Origin: Janthinobacterium lividum
GTDB taxonomy: Bacteria > Pseudomonadota > Gammaproteobacteria > Burkholderiales > Burkholderiaceae_D
Length of the DNA stretch: 64,000 nucleotides
Reading direction: 5' to 3'
Assembly (NCBI RefSeq): GCF_034424625.1
Contig: NZ_CP139976.1
Span: 4,030,001 to 4,094,000, forward strand
Position numbers and translations under genes: made by a program. Positions 33,793 to 42,656 of this stretch are shown here, piece after piece. Within the stretch, counting starts at the first letter, position 1. Every line of letters begins with the position of its first letter. The notes beneath the pieces are model-generated. The model saw only the letters and a program-made list of their open reading frames with translations, did no database searches and was not told the origin of the DNA.

Positions 33793-34578
33793 TTATTTGC
33801 GCCAGATCAAGCTGGCCTGTCGTCCCGTGACGCCATCGCGCCGGTACGAGTAAAACTGCGCCGCATCGCTGACGGTGCAATATTCCCCGCCCGCCACTTG
33901 CGCCACGCCATCGCGCAGCAGCATGGTGCGCGCCAGCGCATAGATGTCGGCCAGGTACTTGTTCGGCTTGCCAGCGATGACGACGAAGGCGGAGCTCAAT
34001 ACTTGCCGCTCGACATCATCTCGCGCGCCGTCGCGGAACGCTTGCAACACGTCGTGTCCCACCTCGAATTGCTGTGGACCAATCGCCGGCCCCAGCCAGG
34101 CAAGGATATCCGTCGCGCCCTGCGCGCGCATGCTGTCCACCGTGCGCTGCAAGACGCCGTTGGCCAAGCCGCGCCAGCCCGCATGGGCCGCGCCGACCAC
34201 CATACCATCCGTCGAGCAGAACAGCACCGGCAGGCAATCGGCCGTCATCACGACGCACACGGCGCCAAGCTGCGCTGCTACGCTGGCGTCGGCATCGGGC
34301 ACGCAACCGTCCAGCTTCCCGGCATCGGCCACGGCCACGCCATGCACCTGCGACAGCCAGGCCGGCTGCGCTGGCAAGACGGTCGCCAACCGCGCGCGGT
34401 TGGCCAGCACGTGCGCAGGATCATCGCCCACGTGCGTGCCCAGGTTCAAGCCGCCACCGCCCTGCCCGTCACCATACGGACCCTGGCTGACGCCGCCCGC
34501 GCGCACGGTCGCCAGCGCGCCCACGTTCGCGGGCAAGCCTGGCCAATGGGGAGTGATATAAGGCAAGGCAGCCGTCAT
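33793..34578 (-). CDS. pgeF: YfiH-family multi-copper/zinc protein (laccase-domain; purine nucleoside phosphorylase-like)
   Basis: 261 residues. The metal-site residues are present: His in SQVHGVAVAD, Cys in MTADCLPVLFC and His in AAHAGWRGLANG. The family includes YfiH/PgeF, reported to remove mis-incorporated L-Ser from peptidoglycan precursors, and human FAMIN-like purine enzymes; which activity applies cannot be told. Its ATG shares one base with the rluD stop (TGATG), so the two are translationally coupled, as in many proteobacteria. Confidence 0.88.
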   Translation of the reverse strand: MTAALPYITPHWPGLPANVGALATVRAGGVSQGPYGDGQGGGGLNLGTHVGDDPAHVLANRARLATVLPAQPAWLSQVHGVAVADAGKLDGCVPDADASVAAQLGAVCVVMTADCLPVLFCSTDGMVVGAAHAGWRGLANGVLQRTVDSMRAQGATDILAWLGPAIGPQQFEVGHDVLQAFRDGARDDVERQVLSSAFVVIAGKPNKYLADIYALARTMLLRDGVAQVAGGEYCTVSDAAQFYSYRRDGVTGRQASLIWRK

Positions 34579-35627
34579 CAGACCTGTTCCGGCTCGGGAA
34601 TGCCGGCGGTGGCGATCAGCTGAGCGAAATCATCGGCCAGCGGCACGATCCACTCGCACGCTTCCAGGGTGCCCGGATGCACGAGGCCCAGGCGACGCGC
34701 CTGCAGTGCCTGGCGCGAGAAGACGGACACCAGGTGCTGCTTGCCGTACACGTAGTCACCGACCAGCGCAAAACCCAGGTGCTGCATGTGCACGCGGATC
34801 TGGTGCGTGCGGCCTGTTTCCAGGCGGCATTGCATCAGGCTCACGGGACGGCGATCGAGTTCGCCGCTGCCGATCAATTCATAGTGCGTGATGGCAGGCT
34901 TGGCGGTGAAATTCTCCGAGACGGCCATCTTGACGCGGTCGCGCGGGTGGCGCGCGATGGAGGCATCGATGGTGCCCGCCATTTTCGGCGTGCCCCACAC
35001 GAGCGCGAAATACTCGCGCTTGACGGTGCGCGCCTGCAACTGGCGCACCAGGTCCGTTTGCGAAGCGAGGGTCTTGCCGACGACCATCAGGCCGCTCGTA
35101 TCCTTGTCCAGACGGTGCACGATGCCGGCGCGCGGCACGCCCGCCAGCTGCGGACAGTGGTGCAGCAAGCCGTTGAGCAAGGTGCCCGACCAGTTGCCGG
35201 GACCCGGATGGACGACCAGTCCGGCCGGTTTGTTGATGACGATGATATGCTCATCTTCGTGCACGATGTTCAATTCCATCGCTTCCGGCTTAAAAGCCTC
35301 GTCTTCCGGCGCGCTTTGCGGCAGAATGACGATCTTCTCGTCGCCATAGGCGGTCATGTTGCGTTTGGCAACTTTTCCATCGACGGTCACGAAACCGGCT
35401 TCCAGCCACAATTGCAAGCGGCTGCGCGAGTATTGCGGCACCAGCTGGGCGATGACTTTATCGAGGCGGTGGCCGCAGGCGTCCGGCGTCAGTTCCAATG
35501 TAATCGGGGCCATTTCCTCGAAGACGTCGTCGGCGGCAAAATCGCCGTCAAACGCCTCTTCGGCAGCATGGTCAGAAAGGGAGTCAAACGCGGGGTCAGC
35601 CAAATTAGGCTTCGGAGTTAATATCAC
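34578..35627 (-). CDS. rluD: 23S rRNA pseudouridine(1911/1915/1917) synthase
   Basis: 349 residues. An N-terminal S4 RNA-binding domain (about 50-110) precedes the RsuA/RluD catalytic domain with the nucleophilic Asp in HRLDKDTSGLMVVGKT. It pseudouridylates helix 69 of 23S rRNA. An acidic N-terminal extension of about 40 residues precedes the conserved part; Met39 (MAPITLELTP) is an alternative start. It is divergent from bamD with a 65-bp spacer, the typical arrangement in betaproteobacteria, and coupled to yfiH downstream. Confidence 0.93.
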   Translation of the reverse strand: MILTPKPNLADPAFDSLSDHAAEEAFDGDFAADDVFEEMAPITLELTPDACGHRLDKVIAQLVPQYSRSRLQLWLEAGFVTVDGKVAKRNMTAYGDEKIVILPQSAPEDEAFKPEAMELNIVHEDEHIIVINKPAGLVVHPGPGNWSGTLLNGLLHHCPQLAGVPRAGIVHRLDKDTSGLMVVGKTLASQTDLVRQLQARTVKREYFALVWGTPKMAGTIDASIARHPRDRVKMAVSENFTAKPAITHYELIGSGELDRRPVSLMQCRLETGRTHQIRVHMQHLGFALVGDYVYGKQHLVSVFSRQALQARRLGLVHPGTLEACEWIVPLADDFAQLIATAGIPEPEQV

Positions 35628-35642
35628 AGCATTCCCATCGGC

Positions 35643-35648
35643 TATAAT
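35643..35648 (+). promoter_or_regulatory. -10 box for bamD
   Basis: A perfect TATAAT lies 45 bases before the bamD start in the narrow spacer shared with rluD. No good -35 is seen. Confidence 0.4.
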
Positions 35649-35692
35649 CAGCCTATTGTAAAATCTTGGTTAAAACCTTCTTGCAAAACGTC

Positions 35693-36496
35693 ATGCAAAA
35701 AAAATTATCGTTGGTAGTCGCTTCAGTCGTTCTGCTCGGCATGTCCGCTTGCAGCTTGTTGCCTGAAAAAGTGGATGAGACCAAAAACTGGTCCGTTACG
35801 AAATTATACTCGGAGGCGCGTGAAGAAATGGCCGGGCAGCACTATGAAGCTGCAATCGGCCTGTTCCAGAAGCTGGAGGCTAACTATCCTTTCGGCAACT
35901 ATGCTCTGCAAGCGCAGATGGAGATCGCTTACGCGTATTATAAGTCGGGAGACCAGGCGCAGGCGCTGGCTGCCGTCGAACGCTTCATCAAGTTGCATCC
36001 GAACCACGCCAATGTAGACTATATGTACTACTTGCGTGGTCTGATCAGCTTTAACGACCAGATCAGCTTCCTGAACTTCCTGTACGAGCAAGATCCGACC
36101 GAGCGCGACCCGAAAGCTACGCGCGAAGCGTTTGCGGCCTTCAAGCAACTGGTCGACAAGTTCCCAAATAGCAAATATGCGCCCGATTCGCTGGCGCGCA
36201 TGAACTATTTGATCGATGCGATGGCGAAATACGAAGTGCACGTGGCGCGCTATTATTTCCGCCGCGGCGCCTACCTGGCCGCCGCCAACCGCGCGCAAAC
36301 GACGGTCAGCGACTTCCGTGCCTCGCCGGCCATCGAAGAAGCGCTGTTCATCATGTACCGCTCGTATGACAAGCTGGGCTTGACCGACTTGCGCGACGAT
36401 GCCTTGCGCGTGCTGACCAAGAACTACCCGAACACGGCATTCCTCAGCCCGGAAGGGGTGAACAAGGAACGCAAGTGGTGGAAATTCTGGCAGTAA
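35693..36496 (+). CDS. bamD: Outer-membrane protein assembly factor BamD
   Basis: 267 residues. A lipoprotein signal peptide (MQKKLSLVVASVV...) ends in a MSAC lipobox with the lipidated Cys at about residue 20. TPR repeats follow (EAREEMAGQHYEAAIGLF, AYAYYKSGDQAQALAAVERFI, YRSYDKLGL). BamD is the essential lipoprotein of the BAM complex that inserts beta-barrels. I use the ATG at 35693 because it starts the signal peptide; a TTG at 35666 is in frame. A strong bidirectional terminator follows. Confidence 0.95.
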   Translation: MQKKLSLVVASVVLLGMSACSLLPEKVDETKNWSVTKLYSEAREEMAGQHYEAAIGLFQKLEANYPFGNYALQAQMEIAYAYYKSGDQAQALAAVERFIKLHPNHANVDYMYYLRGLISFNDQISFLNFLYEQDPTERDPKATREAFAAFKQLVDKFPNSKYAPDSLARMNYLIDAMAKYEVHVARYYFRRGAYLAAANRAQTTVSDFRASPAIEEALFIMYRSYDKLGLTDLRDDALRVLTKNYPNTAFLSPEGVNKERKWWKFWQ

Positions 36497-36504
36497 GCTG
36501 CAAT

Positions 36505-36530
36505 AAAAAACCGGGCTAGCCCGGTTTTTT
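36505..36530. terminator. Bidirectional intrinsic terminator
   Basis: A perfect palindrome of six A's, a CCGGGCTAGCCCGG core and six T's. It serves both bamD (stop at 36496) and yaaA (stop at 36534). Confidence 0.9.
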
Positions 36531-36533
36531 TAC

Positions 36534-37304
36534 TTATTCGCCAACCTTGCGCCGGAACACCCAGCTCGTATCGTTCGACGCTTCCGGCACGAAACCATAG
36601 CCATCGACATCGAATTGCTTCAGCTGCTGCGGGTCGCGGATCTGGTTGACTGCCGCATAGCGGGCCAACATGCCGCGCGCGCGCTTGGCGTAGAACGAGA
36701 TGATTTTATACTTGCCGTTCTTCCAGTCCTCGAACACGGGCGCGATGACGGGCACGTCCAGCTGGCGCGGCTTGACGGATTTGAAATATTCTTCAGAAGC
36801 AAGATTTACCAGCACCTTGGCGCCCTGCTCTTTTGCCGTGCGGTTCAGGCCGTTGGTGATGGTGTCGCCCCAGAACGCATACAAATCCTTGCCGCGCGTG
36901 GTCGACAAACGCGTGCCCATTTCCAGGCGGTGCGGGTGAATCAGGTCGAGCGGGCGCAGCAAGCCGTACAGGCCCGATAAAATGCGCACGCGCGACTGGG
37001 CATAGTCGAGCTGGGCCGGCTGCAGGCTGCGGGCCTCGAAACCGGCATACACGTCGCCATTGAAAGCCATGATGGCCTGGCGCGCTTCCGCCAGCTTGGG
37101 CGTCCAGGAAGCGTAGCGGGCCACATTCAAGGCGGACAAGGCGTCGGAAATGCCCATCAGGCTGCCCACTTCGGCAGGCGAGAACTGGCGCATGCGCTCG
37201 ATCAGCTGGGCGGAATGGTCGAGAAAATCGGGGGTGCTGTGCAACGAGGTTGTTGGCGGCGTCTCCAGGTCGAGACTCTTGGCGGGCGAAAGCACGATCA
37301 ACAT
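36534..37304 (-). CDS. yaaA: Peroxide stress protein YaaA
   Basis: 256 residues of the DUF328/UPF0246 family, whose E. coli member lowers intracellular free iron during H2O2 stress and binds DNA. Recognised by the N-terminal [12 protein letters not shown], the segment [27 protein letters not shown], and the C-terminal [13 protein letters not shown]. Full length. It diverges from the PIN gene with only 30 bases between start codons, so the two promoters must overlap. Confidence 0.92.
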   Translation of the reverse strand: MLIVLSPAKSLDLETPPTTSLHSTPDFLDHSAQLIERMRQFSPAEVGSLMGISDALSALNVARYASWTPKLAEARQAIMAFNGDVYAGFEARSLQPAQLDYAQSRVRILSGLYGLLRPLDLIHPHRLEMGTRLSTTRGKDLYAFWGDTITNGLNRTAKEQGAKVLVNLASEEYFKSVKPRQLDVPVIAPVFEDWKNGKYKIISFYAKRARGMLARYAAVNQIRDPQQLKQFDVDGYGFVPEASNDTSWVFRRKVGE

Positions 37305-37334
37305 AAATTATCACTACAGAATAGAATTGCCGAC

Positions 37335-37769
37335 ATGATACCTGCTCCACAAAAACTCGTCCTCGACACCAACGTTTGCCTCGACCTGTTCGTCTTCAAC
37401 GACCCGCGCTGGGCGCCCCTGCTGGCGGCCATGGAAAGCGGCGCCGTGCACGCCATCACGCGCGAAGATTGCCGCGCGGAATATCTGGTCGTGTTGCATT
37501 ACAAACATCTGCCGCTCGACGAAGCCAGCCGCGCCGTCGCCGCCGCCCGCTTCGACGCGCATATCAGCGTGGTGGCGCCGCCCGTCTCCGGCGTGCGCCT
37601 GCCCGTCTGCACGGACAAGGATGACCAGAAATTCCTCGAACTGGCGCGCGACGCCAACGCCGACATCCTCATCACCAAGGACAAGGCCCTGCTGAAACTG
37701 GCCCGCAAGACGGCCAAGGCCGGCATGTTCAAGATCATGGTGCCGGAAGGCTGGGAATTGCCAGGCTGA
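37335..37769 (+). CDS. PIN-domain protein (putative toxin, no antitoxin visible)
   Basis: 144 residues. PIN-fold ribonuclease-like features: VLDTNVCLDLF at the N-terminus, an acidic residue in TREDCRAEYL, then CTDKDDQKFLELA and ADILITKDKALL with the later acidic residues. It resembles the PIN family annotated as putative toxin-antitoxin toxin components. I start at ATG 37335, the beginning of the conserved fold. No small antitoxin gene lies next to it, so a role as a housekeeping nuclease is equally possible. It diverges closely from yaaA. Confidence 0.8.
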   Translation: MIPAPQKLVLDTNVCLDLFVFNDPRWAPLLAAMESGAVHAITREDCRAEYLVVLHYKHLPLDEASRAVAAARFDAHISVVAPPVSGVRLPVCTDKDDQKFLELARDANADILITKDKALLKLARKTAKAGMFKIMVPEGWELPG

Positions 37770-37852
37770 GGCGCCAAAGCCCCACACGCAACGGGGCGCG
37801 CTGCGCTAGAATGGGAAACGATTCCACTTTCCGCACCGCGACCCTACCGTTC

Positions 37853-39031
37853 ATGAACAGCCCGTCCCTGCCCTACCCGACTCCCGCCCTGACCACCCGC
37901 CTGCCTCTCGTGGGCACCACCGTGTTTACCCGCATGTCCAGCCTGGCGGCCCAGCATGGCGCCGTCAACCTGGGCCAGGGCTTTCCCGATTTCGATTGCG
38001 CCCCAGAACTGGTCGATCTCGTCAGCGACGCCATGCGCGCCGGCCACAACCAGTATCCGATGATGACGGGCGCCGCCCCCCTGCGCGAAGCCATTGCCGC
38101 GAAGATCGCCAGCCTGTACGGCCACAGCTATGACGCAGGCACGGAAATCACCGTCACGGCCGGCGCCACGCAGGCGCTCACCACGGCCATCCTGTGCTGC
38201 GTGCACCCGGGCGACGAAGTCATCGTCATCGAACCGGCCTACGACAGCTATCTGCCCGCCATCGCACTGGCCGGCGGCGTGCCCGTGCTGGTGTCCATGG
38301 AAGTGGGAGAGTCCGGCTACAGCGTGCCGTGGGACAAGCTGGCCGCCGCCGTCAGCAGCAAGACGCGCTTGATCATCATCAATACGCCGCATAACCCGAC
38401 GGGCACCATCCTGCGCCCTGCCGATGTGGCCGCGCTGGCCGACATCGTGCGCGGCACGCAAATTTTGATCCTGTCCGACGAAGTGTATGAGCACATGGTG
38501 TACGACGGCGTGCCGCATGCGTCGCTCTCGCGCAACCCGGAACTGGCGGCGCGCAGCTTCATCGTTTCCAGCTTTGGCAAGACGTATCACGTGACGGGCT
38601 GGAAGGTCGGCTATGTGGCGGCCCCGGCCGCCTTGACGGCGGAATTTCGCAAGGTGCACCAGTACAACGTCTTTACCGTCAACACGCCGATGCAGCACGG
38701 CCTGGCCGCCTACATGGCGGACCCGCAACCGTACCTGGACTTGCCCGCGTTTTACCAGCACAAGCGCGACCTGTTCCGCGACGGCCTGGCGGGCAGCCGC
38801 TTTACCCTGCTGCCGGCCGACGGCACGTATTTCCAGTGCGTGCGCTACGATGCTATTTCGCAAGAGACCGAAGCGCAGTTCGCCGAATGGCTGACGGCGG
38901 AAATCAAGGTGGCCGCCATTCCCGTGTCCGCGTTTTATGCGCAGGGCAAGGAATCGGGCATCGTGCGCTTCTGCTTTGCCAAGAAAGACGAGACCTTGCG
39001 CCTGGCGCTGGAGCGCCTGCGCAGCATTTAA
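37853..39031 (+). CDS. PLP-dependent class I/II aminotransferase (YbdL/methionine-type)
   Basis: 392 residues. Fold-type I aminotransferase with PLP Lys in SSFGKTYHVTGWKVGY, the NPTG motif in NTPHNPTGT, and AYDSY/SDEVYEH motifs. Closest in style to E. coli YbdL and kynurenine/glutamine transaminases, which use Met, Gln or aromatic amino acids with 2-oxo acids. A TAGAAT -10-like sequence at 37805-37810 lies upstream of this ATG and would exclude the earlier ATG at 37811. The exact substrate is not determined. Confidence 0.87.
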   Translation: MNSPSLPYPTPALTTRLPLVGTTVFTRMSSLAAQHGAVNLGQGFPDFDCAPELVDLVSDAMRAGHNQYPMMTGAAPLREAIAAKIASLYGHSYDAGTEITVTAGATQALTTAILCCVHPGDEVIVIEPAYDSYLPAIALAGGVPVLVSMEVGESGYSVPWDKLAAAVSSKTRLIIINTPHNPTGTILRPADVAALADIVRGTQILILSDEVYEHMVYDGVPHASLSRNPELAARSFIVSSFGKTYHVTGWKVGYVAAPAALTAEFRKVHQYNVFTVNTPMQHGLAAYMADPQPYLDLPAFYQHKRDLFRDGLAGSRFTLLPADGTYFQCVRYDAISQETEAQFAEWLTAEIKVAAIPVSAFYAQGKESGIVRFCFAKKDETLRLALERLRSI

Positions 39032-39085
39032 TGTAAATACGGCACTGCTGCGCTGCGGCGCAGAGAATGACTGAGGAACAACAAC

Positions 39086-40189
39086 ATGGTACAGCGTCGC
39101 ATCGGCCCGGCCGACCTGGTTCCCGGCGAACCCCTGCCCTGGGATCTGTTTCTCGCGGACCATAGTGCCGGCCCGCAACTGCGCAAGGGGCAAATCATCA
39201 CGGATGGCGCACAGCTGGGGCGGCTAATGCAGCTGGGTCTGTATGTGGGCACGCCGGATCAGCCTTCCGTCTTGCGGCTGCTCAACGAGGCGGCGCAGCG
39301 CCTGGAACGCTTGCTGTTGGCCTTACGCAGCGAAAACAATGCCGAGCGCGACGTGCGCGACATCGCCCGCGAACTGCTGCGCGCGCTGGAACACGATGCC
39401 GATATCGCCCTGGCCAGCATCCTGCTCAACCAGATCGCCGGCAGCTACGCCGTGCGCCACTGCATCGAAACGGCCTTGCTGGCCATGCTGGTGGGCCGCA
39501 GCATGCACAAGTCCCACGATGAACTGCTGTTGATCGGCGCGGCCGCGCTGACGATGAACGTGGGCATGCTGCGCCACCACGACAGTTTCCAGGACCGGCG
39601 CGGCCCCCTGAATGACGACGAAATGCGCATCGTGCGCCAGCACCCGCAGGAAAGCGCGGAATTGCTGCGCTGCGCGGGCGTCGATGACGAGGAATGGCTG
39701 AGCTGCGTGCTCCTGCACCACGAAAACGACGATGGCAGCGGCTACCCGCAAGGGCGCACGGCCGATGAAATCCTGCAAAATGCCAAGCTGATCGGCCTGG
39801 CCGACCGCTATTGCGCCCGCGTCTCGGCGCGCAACTACCGCCGCTCCATCGTGCCCGACCAAGCGCTGCAGCATATCTTCCTCGACCAGGGCGTGCCCAT
39901 CGACGCGCTGCTGGGCGAACAGTTCGTCAACCTGCTGGGCAAATATCCGCCCGGAACCCTGGTGCGGCTGCGCAGCGGCGAGCTGGGAGTGGTGACGCAA
40001 CGGGGCGCCGGCCACGTGCATCCGCTCAGCGACCCGCTGGGCGCGCCGCTGGCCCCCGCCGAGCTGGCACAACTGTCTCCCCGCGACACGGCCGACAGCC
40101 GCTACGCCATCGTGTCATCACTGCACGAGGACGATGCCGGCCTGCATTTCAGCATGCGGCATGTGTGGGGGGACGAGGCGAGGTTATAG
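39086..40189 (+). CDS. HD-GYP-like protein lacking the HD dyad
   Basis: 367 residues. An N-terminal PilZ-like/unknown region (about 1-110) precedes an HD-GYP-type domain: HCIETALLAMLVG, HPQESAELL, LLHHENDDGSGYPQG and IGLADRYCARV. The position that should read LHDIG reads LTMNVG, so the metal-binding His-Asp pair is replaced by Met-Asn, while HHE and GYP are kept. It probably cannot hydrolyse c-di-GMP in the classical way and may bind it or another partner instead. It follows the aminotransferase by 54 bases on the same strand. Confidence 0.82.
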   Translation: MVQRRIGPADLVPGEPLPWDLFLADHSAGPQLRKGQIITDGAQLGRLMQLGLYVGTPDQPSVLRLLNEAAQRLERLLLALRSENNAERDVRDIARELLRALEHDADIALASILLNQIAGSYAVRHCIETALLAMLVGRSMHKSHDELLLIGAAALTMNVGMLRHHDSFQDRRGPLNDDEMRIVRQHPQESAELLRCAGVDDEEWLSCVLLHHENDDGSGYPQGRTADEILQNAKLIGLADRYCARVSARNYRRSIVPDQALQHIFLDQGVPIDALLGEQFVNLLGKYPPGTLVRLRSGELGVVTQRGAGHVHPLSDPLGAPLAPAELAQLSPRDTADSRYAIVSSLHEDDAGLHFSMRHVWGDEARL

Positions 40190-40227
40190 GCTGGCCGGGC
40201 AACGCCGGGCGCCAGGCACGGGGCACT

Positions 40228-40686
40228 TCACGGTTTCGGCGGGCGGATGCCCGTGTACTGTGCGCTGACCAGCAGCCATTGCTTGTCGACAAGCCGAGCG
40301 ACATAACCGGCGCGCAGGGCGAAGCTGCGGGCGGCCCCATCCTGGTTGAGACGGTAGGACAGGCGCGCCGAGATGAGTGCCGTATCGCCAAACAGGCGCA
40401 CCACCGGTTCATCGACCTGGAGCTGGGGACTCGGCCGCTTCTGCTCCGGCGCATAGAAGGCGAGCATTTTTTCACGCCCGTCCACCTCGCCTACCGGCGA
40501 TATTTCCACATAATTCTCCGCCGTGATGGCGTTCAAGGCCACTTGATCAAAGTTACTCTGCGCCTGCGCATGGCGCTGCACCAAGGCGACCAGTTCGGCA
40601 TCGGCGGGAGCCGCGTGCGCGCTGCCGATCACGCCCAAGGCGCCCAGCAAACAAGTGGAGAGGACATGTGGAAGGGTCAATTTCAT
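40228..40686 (-). CDS. Exported SnoaL/NTF2-like protein (DUF4440 type)
   Basis: 152 residues. A signal peptide (about 1-25, ending AHA) then one NTF2-like domain: ELVALVQRHAQAQSNFD, ITAENYVEISPVGEVDGREKML, and VRLFGDTALISARLSYR are typical of DUF4440/SnoaL-like proteins, small cone-shaped folds that bind or turn over unknown ligands. It is the last gene of a run of small minus-strand genes. Function unknown. Confidence 0.75.
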   Translation of the reverse strand: MKLTLPHVLSTCLLGALGVIGSAHAAPADAELVALVQRHAQAQSNFDQVALNAITAENYVEISPVGEVDGREKMLAFYAPEQKRPSPQLQVDEPVVRLFGDTALISARLSYRLNQDGAARSFALRAGYVARLVDKQWLLVSAQYTGIRPPKP

Positions 40687-40886
40687 GCGTATTCATCCTG
40701 ATCGAGGTCATTGAGAAGCATCCGTTGCCTGCCGCGGCAATATCGGACACTCGCTGGCGGGCGGCGCATCGCGAGAAAGCCCACCGTATGCTATCCCCTT
40801 GCCCTTTTCTCGCGCCGGCCATTGCGACAAAGCGCTTGAATAGGGGGTTGAAACGCCATTTCGCCGGCCCGGGATGCGCATGGCGA
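40687..40886. other. Spacer with diverged duplicate of the esterase 3' region
   Basis: No credible ORF. The stretch at 40745-40767 resembles 41636-41657 (nearly identical CTGGCGGGCGGCGC core), which lies just past the esterase gene. Together with the esterase relic at 40887-40919 it suggests that this spacer derives from a second copy of the esterase gene end. Confidence 0.45.
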
Positions 40887-40919
40887 TGCCTTCAGATACG
40901 CCCGCAAACCATGCCTCAG
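40887..40919 (-). pseudogene. Relic of an esterase C-terminus
   Basis: Read on the minus strand, these 33 bases encode LRHGLRAYLKA, matching THGLRAYLTSA at the end of the esterase gene at 41667. The first bases overlap the stop codon of the DUF2625 gene. It looks like the remains of a duplicated or displaced esterase copy. The match is short. Confidence 0.45.
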
Positions 40920-41578
40920 TTCGCGCCCGCAGGAGCGTCCAGCAACTTCTGTTGCAGATCAAGGTTAAGCGCCCACTGCTCTTCCACCGGAATGGCGCGC
41001 CGCGAGCTGGTCTTGAGGGAACCTTCTTGCGTCCACAGAAACGGATAAAAATTCAGGCAAAGGTCGCCGGGCAAGGGCAATTCGTCAAATTCCTGCGCAT
41101 CGCCGGTCTGCCGGCCGTAAAACTGCCGCAACTGGCGAGTAAAAGCCCATTCGACGAACGCCGTGTAGCCGATCTCCAGCGCTTCCCACGCCAGGGTCTC
41201 GGGGGCGAGGTAATACAGCTTGCCCTGGTCGGCCCCGAGCGCGCCGCCGTTGATGGCAAAAAAGCCGCCGAGCACGTCATCGGCCACCAACAGAAAGCCC
41301 TCGGCCTTTCCTTCGTTCCACGTAACAATGTTCCGGCCCAGCTTGTCATGGCCGGACCCCAATATCCGTAGCCAGCCGTCATCCACCAGGATGCCGCCGG
41401 TTTCATAGGCGATCGCGCCGAGGGGTGAACGCGTGGTGACTTGCAGGCTCAGCAGCACATCTTCCCTGCCGGCCGAGGGAGGCAGCAATTCCACCGGGAT
41501 GTCGGCCTCGCTGGCCCATTGCCTGATCAGCGGAAACGCCGGGTCTTCACTATCCAATAATTCATTCAATGTACGCAT
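40916..41578 (-). CDS. DUF2625 family protein
   Basis: 220 residues, soluble. Recognised by ELLDSEDPAFPLIRQW, VTTRSPLGAIAYETGGILVDDGWLRILGSG, DDVLGGFFAINGGALG and YYLAPETLAWEALEIGYT, which mark DUF2625, a family of unknown function found scattered in Gram-negative genomes. It sits between the esterase gene (upstream, 88 bases) and an esterase relic (downstream), which suggests insertion or duplication. Function not known. Confidence 0.82.
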   Translation of the reverse strand: MRTLNELLDSEDPAFPLIRQWASEADIPVELLPPSAGREDVLLSLQVTTRSPLGAIAYETGGILVDDGWLRILGSGHDKLGRNIVTWNEGKAEGFLLVADDVLGGFFAINGGALGADQGKLYYLAPETLAWEALEIGYTAFVEWAFTRQLRQFYGRQTGDAQEFDELPLPGDLCLNFYPFLWTQEGSLKTSSRRAIPVEEQWALNLDLQQKLLDAPAGAN

Positions 41579-41666
41579 GTCAGCTGACCTTATCGATGAC
41601 CGCTTCCGGCGGTCGGAGTATGCATGGCGACGCTGGCACTGTCTGGCGGGCGGCGCCCTGCACCCT

Positions 41667-42569
41667 TCATTTTGCGGACGTCAAATACGCCCGCAATCCA
41701 TGCGTGAGCACGAAAGGAAACACGCTCGCGTGATCTTCATCCGCGAAGACGCGCAAGCGCGTCTTCAGGCCGGGGAACTTGCGCGATGTCAACTTCCCGT
41801 CGAACTCGCGCAAGTCGGCCACCATGTCAGCGTCCTCTTCCGAACGCGAACGCTTCTTGCCCGCCGCCAGTTTTTCCAGGCCGCCGATGCCAAAGAACAC
41901 GGACGCGGGCAAGTCCTTGTGGCTGGCGGCATACGCCTGTTCGCGGTCGAACATGACGCCGGCGTCGTACCACAGCGACGGACTGCCGAGAATGTAGTGC
42001 TCGAAAGTGCGCGGTTCCGTCAGCAGGAATTGCAGGCCCAGCAGGCTGCCGTAGGAATGGCCGATAAACACCTTGCGCTGCATGTTGACGCGATACTGTT
42101 GCGCAATAAACGGAAACACTTCGCCCGAGATGAACTGGCCATACGCCTTCGCTTCGCCGAACGCCGGTTGCCGCCCCGGCATGTCCGAGCGGTAATCATG
42201 CTTGCGCGGCGTGGTGGGCGTGTAATCGCGGCGGCGGCTGTACACCCCGCCATCGCCGTTGGCGTACGACAAGCCGACCACGATGACTTCTTCCATCCCC
42301 GCATGCTTGTTCAGGCGCTGCGCGATATTGCGCACGATGGCAAACGAATAATTGGCATCGACGACAAACAGCACCGGATAGCGTTTATTCCCCTGCCGAT
42401 AGGAATCGGGCAAGGCGACATACAGCTGATAATCGCGCTTCAGAGCTTGCGCACGGATATCGCGCACTTCCGTATTGTCCAGAACGTAGCTGGCAGGCGC
42501 GCTGGCGGGCGCGGCAAGTGCGCTGTTGCACAGGCAGCAGAACGCAAAGAGCAGGCTAAAAGATTTCAA
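41667..42569 (-). CDS. Exported alpha/beta-hydrolase (IroE/Fes-like esterase)
   Basis: About 300 residues with a signal peptide (ending ALA). The esterase-D/IroE-type fold shows PVLFVVDANYSFAIVRN, the nucleophile motif GHSYG, and a late DEDH segment (FADEDHASVF) with acid and His. Such enzymes hydrolyse siderophores or other esters in the periplasm. I place the start at TTG 42569, which has GGAAGGAAG eight bases upstream and begins the signal peptide; an ATG at 42599 is in frame but adds a basic stretch. Substrate unknown. Confidence 0.8.
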   Translation of the reverse strand: MKSFSLLFAFCCLCNSALAAPASAPASYVLDNTEVRDIRAQALKRDYQLYVALPDSYRQGNKRYPVLFVVDANYSFAIVRNIAQRLNKHAGMEEVIVVGLSYANGDGGVYSRRRDYTPTTPRKHDYRSDMPGRQPAFGEAKAYGQFISGEVFPFIAQQYRVNMQRKVFIGHSYGSLLGLQFLLTEPRTFEHYILGSPSLWYDAGVMFDREQAYAASHKDLPASVFFGIGGLEKLAAGKKRSRSEEDADMVADLREFDGKLTSRKFPGLKTRLRVFADEDHASVFPFVLTHGLRAYLTSAK

Positions 42570-42656
42570 ATGGGCTTCCTTCCTTATCACAGTAAGCATG
42601 CGACAGCCACATGAATGTCGCAGGGAATTTCGCAGGCGAGGTCGGCAACAATACCG

